Source: Euperipatoides rowelli (Eukaryota > Onychophora > Udeonychophora > Euonychophora > Peripatopsidae). Taken from it: 14,744 bases of DNA. The stretch lies in NCBI GenBank assembly GCA_003024985.2, contig PXIH01S0009321.1. One strand, 5' to 3'. Numbering within the stretch: position 1 is the first letter of the stretch; the number at the start of each line of letters is the position of its first letter. A program made the position numbers and the translations under genes. Under the pieces are notes generated by a model, which searched no databases, was not told the origin of the DNA, and saw only the letters and a list, made by a program, of their open reading frames with translations. Below are positions 8,816-14,744 of the stretch, piece by piece.

Positions 8816-9668
8816 GACCATTTATTTTTTAACCATTTATGGATAGTAGAAATTATCTAAAGAAATAAAATTTCTGACTCTCAACATTCCAACAGACCTC
8901 TTCTTACTGCTAGACTAGTGATTGAGATATTTGGCCCAGCTGAGCTATATCCAATATGTCCATCTTCAATCTCCTATATACTTCAACCACCTTTGTCTAT
9001 CTTCAACCACATATATATTATGCTTTTATTGTTGTTATTTGTTTTGTCTATTCTAAGTTGACGGACTTATGGTAATGATAATAATAGATTGTATTAATAC
9101 TAAACCAAATATGCTTCCATTAATATAATACAAAATAGATTAGGTCACAATATTTTAGGAGGGAACTCGTTAACATTGCTTGATTTAGTAAAGTGGGAAA
9201 TGATGAGATGGTCCATTATTGATGAAAAATAAGAGAAAAGTAACAAACTTTTTGGCTAGATTGTTATTTATGGATAATAATAGATGAGCCTAGAAAGTGT
9301 TCCTTTGGATGAATGAAGATTTTAAATGGTTGGCTAGAGTATAGAGTTTTTCTGTTATTTTTGATAGTGACATAGAAATCAATATTGGAAGATATCTGGA
9401 TGGGGAAAAAAATTAATTATCTGTCTATAAATATGTTTGTTTTTTAATACACTTTCTCAATATTTAAGTGATAAAAATTAACCACATTATTATTAATATG
9501 GTTTATTGTTATAAGAAGAGATACATTGATCATATTTATATTAAATTACAAGTGAAAAAATTTAAATTTCCTGGCCCATTATTGGATGTGGAAGCTTTTG
9601 CAAATATTTATAATGGGGAAAAAATAATTAAAAAATAAAATGGATGGATATAGTTATATTTTTCTTTG
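8816..9668. other. AT-rich stretch, no gene supported
   Basis: The distal part (about 9480-9668) lies directly after the LINE copy 2 stop codon on the minus strand and may be its 3' untranslated region. No tail as clear as that of copy 1 is seen, although TAA-like units near 9484-9496 could be a decayed one. A plus-strand frame ending near 9639 with ATG gives about 48 codons and no known motif. The decamer CTTCAACCAC is repeated close together (near 8983-9010). Confidence 0.45.
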
Positions 9669-10093
9669 TTAAAGTTTATTATCATTGACTACTTTTATGA
9701 AGGAGAATATTGATGATTTTTGTAATCTAGAGGTCTTTGCAAAAGGAATTCTATATATATTAGCATTACGTGTCAGAAATCCAGAAATATCTCCCTGTGT
9801 AGACAGACAATATTGAGGAAAGTTATTGAGAAATGCAGAGTTCAATTCTTATGCAGTTGAGTTCTTCTAACTAGTAGTGTATCCAAAGATAAATGAGTAA
9901 GAACCTGTTCTCTACTAGTGTAATTATAACCAATAATTATTCTCAAAGCTCTTCTTTGAACTTTCTCTAAGTCATTAGCTAGACCCACAATGATGTAAGA
10001 ATGCCAGTCTTGAGCCCCATATTCCAGAATGGGTCTAATGCATGTTATGTAGGCAATTTTCATAGCTTTAATACTCATGCCTATTCTTTTCAT
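9669..10093 (-). pseudogene. Thumb and C-terminal tail of LINE copy 2
   Basis: The minus-strand open stretch 10093-9842 carries MKRIGMSIKAMK, YITCIRPILEYGAQDWHS and LEKVQRRALRIIIG, the conserved region that follows the RT domain in CR1/L2-like LINEs. It aligns residue by residue with copy 1 (KRFG, YIRPIIE, WHSSITK, ERVQKRISRII). After the stop at 9842 a shifted frame continues as FLNNFPQYCL, FLTRNANIYRIPFAK and FSFIKVVNDNKL, with a stop at 9671-9669. That looks like the true C terminus of ORF2. Copy 1 does not show a recognisable counterpart of this last segment. Confidence 0.75.
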
Positions 10094-11168
10094 TTAATAT
10101 AGAATGTGAATTCTTTTGTTAGCTTTACAAATTAAATTTGTAATATGGGAATTCCATTTTAAATCTTATCGAATGATTATGCCAGTAGCCTAAATAACTC
10201 AAGCTGCTTAAGTTGTATTTGGTTTGCATATATAGATATGGGAAATTTCTTCTTTTTAAAGTCAAATAAAGTAAATGAACATTTATTAATGTTGAGTGGA
10301 TATTGATCTGAGATGATTCTTGCAGGACTTATTTGAAAACAATAAGAGGAGTTATTAGAGATGTTTGGGTGATTTTACAAATGATAGACAGATCATCTAC
10401 AAATTTTTGTGCTCCATAAATGTTTCTTGCTATGTTATTTATGACTATGGCAAATATGAAGGTACCTAAAACCATGCCTTGTTGAATCCCATTCGAGCTA
10501 GAAAAATGAAAAGGATAGGATTTATCATTTCCTCCACAAATCTCAGTTCTATTATTTAAAATGGTGTGATCCATTCTATTGACACAATTGTGGAATAAAA
10601 ACAGAATGGTCCATGTTATCGAATGCTTTTGCATGTTTGTAATTATTGTGCACACTGAAGTATTAAAATTTTGCAAATCATTACAAATTCTATCAATGAA
10701 TATTGATAGGTATTGATTAATGGAATGTTTTGGAACACCTCCAAAATGCTTTGGGTCAAAAAAAAAATCCTGAATGAATTGCATTGTGAAATTCAACATA
10801 AATCTTTCACATAGCTTAGCAATTGGATAAGAGATAGATATTGGTCTGATATCACTAGGTGATAGAGGGAAATTAATTTTAGGTAGAGCTATTAAGTAAG
10901 ATTGTTTCCAAATATTTGGACATATTCCTGATTCAAGAAATTTATAGATTAATTGAGTGACTGGTTCAGCCAAAAATATTGAGAATTCCTTATATATAAA
11001 TGGTGGGACATCATCCGGAGATTCAGAGCCATATTTTTTTAATTTGGATAATGCAGAGAAAATATCAAAGATTTCAATTTTTTGAAAAGATATATTATTG
11101 AAACTATTATTAATAGATGGTGGGTCAACTGGAGGATGTACATTGGAAAGTTCTTCGAAAAATGACAT
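10094..11168 (-). pseudogene. Reverse transcriptase pseudogene of LINE copy 2
   Basis: The open stretch 11168-10329 gives 279 residues. They include PPFIYKEF (55-62), ICPNIWKQSYLIALPK (82-97), SPSDIRPIS (103-111), HFGGVPKHS (141-149), GIQQGMVLGT (227-236) and KFVDDLS (255-261; DD at about 10397-10392). These are RT motifs of non-LTR elements. Motif C keeps both aspartates. Motif A does not: KAFD is readable only in another frame (10629-10618), so a frameshift crosses this region and residues about 172-205 are out of frame. Past 10329 a different frame supplies PLNINKC (motif D, 10299-10279), YLGYW and WNSHITNLICKANKRIHILY, with a stop before MKRIG. The element encoded an RT that copied its own RNA; this copy is dead. 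Confidence 0.88.
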
Positions 11169-11942
11169 AATATCTAATATGGATTACTCAATGGTTTTAT
11201 TAGGGAAAGTAAGTTCACCTTTGGAATTATTAGTGCCAGGAATAAGTTGTATCTGGGAGAAGTCTTTAGATTGGTAATTAGGAGGATTTTAAAAACTAGT
11301 CATATCTTTCTTTTTTGAAGTGTTAATTATACATTTGATATTATTATTCAATTGATTTGAAAGATGTTTATTAAATTTAACATAAGAATTATTACATAAC
11401 TTTATGATATCTACAATTTTGTTATCTATCCATGGAGGGTTATTTGTGTGGATACATACAGGTTTTAAAGGAAAACATTCTTTATAAAGATCATTTAAAA
11501 ACTATGAAAGAGATAAGCCATTATTTGTACATCTTCAATTAGTGACCATGTAGACCAGTCGAAGACAGATAAAATTCTACCCATGGCTGCATAATTAGAT
11601 TTACTTTTTGTCTAACTAGTTTAATAGAGTGGACGGTTGATTAAGAGGATGATGAGCTGGGATATAAAAATAGTGGAGTGATCCGAGTCTACTAATTACG
11701 GAAGATACATAATATTGTTGATATATGGAGCATTGGTGAAACACTTGTCTAAAATATTTGTTCCTCAAGTAGGTTTACAAATAATCTGCTTGAATTTAGT
11801 TAGGCCAACTAAATATGATAATTTTGCCTGATTGAAGTCACCTATAGATTATGGCCTTTTCATTAATAAAAAAAAGCCTATCTATTTCATATGAAATGTA
11901 ATCATTAATCTTTGTCAATCCAATGTCATTTGGAGGAATAAT
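11169..11942 (-). pseudogene. AP-type endonuclease and linker of LINE copy 2
   Basis: Minus-strand reading gives IIPPND (from 11942), DYISYEIDRLFF, then after a frameshift IGDFN (11845-11831). Next are FKQIICKPT, a TGA, GTNILDKCFTN (about 11763-11730), and SDH (11686-11678). These are the late catalytic and DNA-contact motifs of exonuclease-endonuclease-phosphatase domains in Jockey-superfamily LINEs. Asp and Asn of GDFN and Asp-His of SDH are intact, unlike copy 1. Beyond the domain come SNYAAMGRILSVFDWSTW, VQIMAYLFHSF and NNPPWID (11444-11424). No frame links it to the RT stretch at 11168 without breaks. Confidence 0.8.
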
Positions 11943-12075
11943 CTAATATAATAAAAGTCAAGTATGGTCACTTTGGTCATAATGTCTGTCACGCTGCTTG
12001 GACATCTTCGACAAACCGATGTTTTCACTCTATTTTCTGTCCATAGATGTTGCTGTATCCGTCATTTTTGATGGG
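11942..12075 (+). mobile_element. Helitron/Helentron-like left end
   Basis: Starting at 11942 the plus strand reads TCTAATATAATAAAAGTC, followed by AATGTCTGTCACGCTGCTTG and CGACAAACCGATG. Many animal Helentrons and their non-autonomous HINE forms begin with TCTAATATATAAAA followed by a segment resembling TGTCCGTC...AACCGAT. Recognition rests on memory of that pattern, not on a search. The base before TC is A, as expected for insertion between A and T. It abuts the point where the LINE copy 2 endonuclease stops being readable, which suggests insertion into the LINE. No 3' end (CTRR with hairpin) was identified, so the right boundary is approximate. Confidence 0.4.
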
Positions 12076-12083
12076 CTTTTAAA

Positions 12084-12440
12084 TTAGTATTTATAATAAT
12101 AGTTTAGGAAGTAGGCTCCTTTTTCATGCATGAACTGTGAGTTTACCTTTAAATAACAGAACTTACAGATGGAATCAAATAGGTAGAAAGTGTTGTGTAA
12201 ACTAGATGTAGAGGAAAGATCAGAACATTTTATACCCATTTGCAATTCGTTCAATGAGGAAAGAAGTGAAATTAATTGGGCTGTATAGTGACTAATAAGA
12301 GAATTAATAACATTTGTTCTTGGGCTGAAAATTTTAACAGGGATATAATTATTGCCAAAATGGATTAAAAGGGATAAAGGATGTTGATAGGGAAACTGAA
12401 AATCATTTATTACAAAGTGAAATTCCCATATACAGTACAT
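12084..12440 (-). CDS. Hypothetical 118-residue ORF, unknown function
   Basis: An ATG-initiated minus-strand frame gives 118 residues. This is long for a region so rich in AT, where stops should occur about every dozen codons. The protein has a mixed composition (HFVINDFQFPY, YIPVKIFSPRTN, LSSLNELQMGIKCS, CKFCYLKVNS), unlike the Lys/Asn/Ile/Tyr runs of random AT-rich frames. I recognise no domain. It lies on the same strand as, and upstream of, LINE copy 2, so it might be an ORF1 fragment or a displaced N-terminal piece of that element. It shows none of the early endonuclease motifs. Upstream a different open frame (IRYISDAIKMILQQK) precedes it, so the start may be a frameshift artefact. Chance is not excluded. 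Confidence 0.35.
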   Translation of the reverse strand: MYCIWEFHFVINDFQFPYQHPLSLLIHFGNNYIPVKIFSPRTNVINSLISHYTAQLISLLSSLNELQMGIKCSDLSSTSSLHNTFYLFDSICKFCYLKVNSQFMHEKGAYFLNYYYKY

Positions 12441-12445
12441 ACAGA

Positions 12446-12929
12446 ATGATATTATTTTTGTTGCAATATCATTTTTATAGCATCAGAAATGTATCTAATT
12501 TCCCATTTCAAAATTACACCCTCATTACCGATTTATAGAGGATCTATTATCCATGTTTATAAATCATGATGTTAAATCTGAGAAAGACTTTGCATGATAA
12601 TAAATTCAGGAAAATTGGGCAACAATAAGAAAAAATAGATATACAAGGAACCATTAATATTACATTAAAAAAAAAGTTATTGTTTTTAATCATATTTATT
12701 TTGTATTATTTATAAGTCAATAATTTCACACTTTGAAAACACCATTATGTTAATGGTAAGAAAACAAAAAATAAAGGACACCTTAGTTGACTGTTCTAAA
12801 CAGGGGATAGTATGTTGTTCCTTCAGACTAGTAGGAAAATCTGATAATACTATAGGAACTGGCCGGACTAAGTGGATGAGTCAGTAGAGTAGTAATCCTC
12901 TATGCTGAAGAACTAAGACTTAAAACTTC
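12446..12929. other. AT-rich stretch, no firm gene
   Basis: No coding region can be supported. A tRNA-like plus-strand stretch at about 12861-12924 is listed separately. The remainder is AT-rich with short A and T runs. Confidence 0.5.
12861..12924 (+). repeat. Weak tRNA-like or SINE-head stretch
   Basis: The plus strand reads TGAGTCAGTAGAGTAG (near 12876-12891), resembling the A-box and D-arm of tRNAs. It is followed by TATGCTGAAGAACTAAG, which recalls an anticodon arm with GAA. The B-box position has only ACTTAAAACTTC, a poor match to GGTTCRANNCC. Stems do not pair well. The stretch adjoins the 3' end of a minus-strand LINE, so it may instead be part of that element. Confidence 0.2.
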
Positions 12930-13540
12930 ATCATCATTGGTGTGTTCTCCGAGGTAGATGTTTGCGTTCATGCATCACCAAAGATTTCTATCTTGAGGTC
13001 TTCTTTTTAATACAGAGAATTGTCTGAAGTTAGCTCAGTCCTTAAGGTCATCCAAACATTCTCTCACCTTGATCATCTTATTTTTTTCTCTTTCTGCCCA
13101 TCCTCAAATGCTTTAGACTAGTTTAATTCCTGAATATCCTTTCAAGTAATGTCCAGCATATTTCCATTTCCTTTTCCTTACATCTTCCAAAATACTATTA
13201 CCAGCTCCCCATCTTCTTCACACTCCCTTAGTTTTGATTAAATCTGACCATTTTATTTTCAACATTCTTTTGCACACCAGATATCAAAAGCATTGATCTT
13301 CTTTTCCAAGTCTTTGGTTAAAGTCCAAGTCTCACTCACATCCATATAAGAAAACTGTTCAAACATAGCACTTCAAACATTTTCAATTTTAAATGTTTTT
13401 TAACTTTTCTTCTTAGATGTTCTTTTTGTTTCTATAATGCAGTTTTTGTCATTTCTACCTTTGTTGACTCTCTTATATGGTTCTTCCGTTATTCGCCCAA
13501 ATATCTAAATTCCTTCTCCTATTCTACTGTTTTTCCTTAA
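12930..13540 (-). pseudogene. RTE-type LINE C-terminal fragment
   Basis: Minus-strand reading shows, in order: EFRYLG (13512-13495), KQKEHLRRKVKK, LYGCE (13349-13335), and in a shifted frame TWTLTKDLEKKINAFDIWC. Then come RMLKIKW (13268-13248), RKRKWKYAGHYLKG (about 13180-13139), a basic GRKRKK piece and QDRNLW (12995-12978). This order (YLG, LYGCExWT, INAFxxWC, RRML, KRKxxxxGH, QDRxxWR) is the stretch after the RT catalytic motifs in RTE/BovB-type LINEs. Several stops and frameshifts break it. The catalytic RT core and endonuclease are absent, as expected for a heavily 5'-truncated insertion. It is a different clade from the two copies at 4191-6640 and 9669-11942. Confidence 0.75.
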
Positions 13541-13545
13541 AAATT
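12930..13545 (-). mobile_element. 5'-truncated RTE-like LINE insertion
   Basis: This is the extent of the recognisable RTE-like fragment. Its 5' side (towards 13545) fades into AT-rich sequence and no endonuclease is seen. Its 3' side lies near 12900-12930, with no clear tail. No target-site duplication was found. Confidence 0.6.
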
Positions 13546-14744
13546 AAGGACAATAAAACTTGAAATTTATTGGATCATGCATGGAGGTATAAGTATAAAT
13601 GGAGGCACCCTTGCCTATTTGCTACATGCTACAAAATTGAAGATGTGTTGCCAAGTGCCTTATTTGTTTGCTCAAAACATTGCATTAAAAAGCATTAAAG
13701 TCATGCTTAACTAGCCTATTTTTTTATCATTATGAGTATAAAATTCATTTAAATAATATATGGAAATAAATATATTTAAATATTGATTGTTCTTTCTGAG
13801 TTTCTATTGAATATAAAGTTTAAGATGATTTTCAAGGCACTTTAGCCAAATAATTACTTTAAGCTAGAGAGCTTCTTTTTTGTTTACTAAGGACGTAAAC
13901 ATAATTTATTGTTCAAACTTAATTACAAAAAATCCAAAAATAAAATAACAATACAAGCTAAAATTATTCACAAAGTAAATAATAATACAATTAAAAATAT
14001 ACAGGTATGCATTAATTCACAATCATTTTCCACTTTCATTATCTCAGATTTTCATTAAAGATTACCTAATAGATTGATATATTTTATTTACCTTCTATAA
14101 ATGTTGTATTTCTCTTAACTGTTCTCATTATCTTTCTATAAACTTATTATTTTTTTTTCTATTATTTATATATTGATATGTTTTAATAATATACCCTTAT
14201 TTTCAGTCATAGATTTGGACATTCACAAAAAAAAGTCATTCTACTATTTTTTATATTTACAGTATAATGCAGTGAAGCATAAAGTTGCCGTAATTTTCAA
14301 CATAATAAAGAGAGAAATATAGTCTCTAACTATAAGGAAACTGTGATTTTTATGATTGTGCTCTTTGTTTCATAAATACAGTTATTATATAAATCGAACA
14401 TAATAAAAAACAGTTTTAAGGGGTGGGGGGTTAATTATTATAACAAGGAAACTGCAATTTCAGGATCATACTCTATGATATTACTGAAAATAAATCTACC
14501 TGTTATAAATATGAGGGAAATGCTGGAAATACAATTATTGTTTCTCTCAATCATATACATGCCAAAGAAGTTCCATAAATGTTTCCTTCTGTAAAATATT
14601 GACAGAAAAAACTAATTTAATTGGATTAACCTTGTTTCTCTAGAGTTGGAAGACCAAAGAAAACTAAAGCCACTTTCATTAATAACCAGTGTTGTAGTCA
14701 AGACCTGTAATCTCAAGGCCAAGACCAAGACCATTGGGTTCAAG
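13546..14744. other. AT-rich spacer, no gene seen
   Basis: No gene, RNA or transposon domain is visible. A GC-richer island lies at about 13590-13660. A short G-rich patch (GGGGTGGGGGG, 14420-14430) is present. The last 50 bases hold CAAGAC-type hexamers, listed separately. Confidence 0.5.
14697..14744 (+). repeat. CAAGAC hexamer repeat cut by window end
   Basis: Hexamers CAAGGC, CAAGAC and CAAGAC stand in tandem at 14714-14731, and TCAAGACC occurs just before (14698-14705). The sequence GTTGTAGTCAAGACCTGTAA preceding it is GC-richer than its surroundings. This looks like the edge of a larger repeat that continues outside the window. Confidence 0.45.

Larger units (their letters stand above)
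9669..11942 (-). mobile_element. LINE copy 2, same family, degenerate
   Basis: This copy retains more of the endonuclease than copy 1: PPND, GDFN, NILD, TN and SDH motifs are all readable on the minus strand. Linker, RT, thumb and C-terminal tail follow. It is broken by stops (such as the TGA inside the PTxGTNILD motif near 11765) and by frameshifts. The endonuclease reading begins abruptly at 11942, where a Helitron-like sequence abuts it, so the N-terminal part is missing or displaced. Similarity to copy 1 is clear but far from identity, so the two are separate old insertions rather than a recent duplication. Confidence 0.85.

Noticed and set aside
9470-9640. Short plus-strand frame containing FKFPGPLLDVEAFANIYNGEK
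   Set aside because: About 56 codons in all, a length expected several times by chance in this window, and no family match.
1-14744. CRISPR array, bacterial operon or phage region
   Set aside because: There are no regularly spaced repeats, no dense coding and no ribosome-binding pattern. LINE remnants and a SINE-like unit point to animal nuclear DNA.

Overview
The window looks like non-genic, repeat-rich nuclear DNA from an animal, probably an invertebrate. It is strongly AT-rich by eye, has many homopolymer and microsatellite tracts, and carries decayed non-LTR retrotransposons (LINEs) of animal types, a tRNA-derived SINE-like piece and inverted-repeat elements. No intact host gene, operon, bacterial feature or CRISPR array is visible. 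Species cannot be read from this sequence; an arthropod would fit but is not shown. One base (238) is undetermined.

Layout. 1-1066: AT-rich spacer with a 12-bp hairpin near 548-585. 1067-2734: a 1.67 kb segment bounded by two inverted copies of a ~66-nt sequence, holding a SINE-like unit (1139-1344) and a 61-bp duplication (2174-2267). 2735-4190: unassigned AT-rich DNA. 4191-6640: a 5'-truncated LINE on the minus strand, ending in an AATAAA motif and a (TAA)n tail. 6641-8215: spacer with a G-rich, quadruplex-prone patch (7600-7636). 8216-8815: a palindromic, MITE-like element with arms at 8304-8368 and 8662-8727. 8816-9668: no supported gene. 9669-11942: a second LINE copy of the same family, also on the minus strand. 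11942 to about 12075: a Helitron/Helentron-like left end on the plus strand, abutting the point where the LINE endonuclease reading stops. 12084-12440: a 118-residue minus-strand ORF of unknown function. 12930-13540: the C-terminal part of an RTE-type LINE, minus strand. 13546-14744: AT-rich spacer ending in CAAGAC-type hexamers cut by the window edge.

Nothing here works together as a living system. The three LINE remnants are all broken by frameshifts and stops. The two related copies are about 3 kb apart in the same orientation, and aligning them recovers the family's domain order: AP-type endonuclease, a linker with a PW(M/I) motif, reverse transcriptase, thumb and C-terminal tail. The window reads as layered transposon insertions that have since decayed neutrally.
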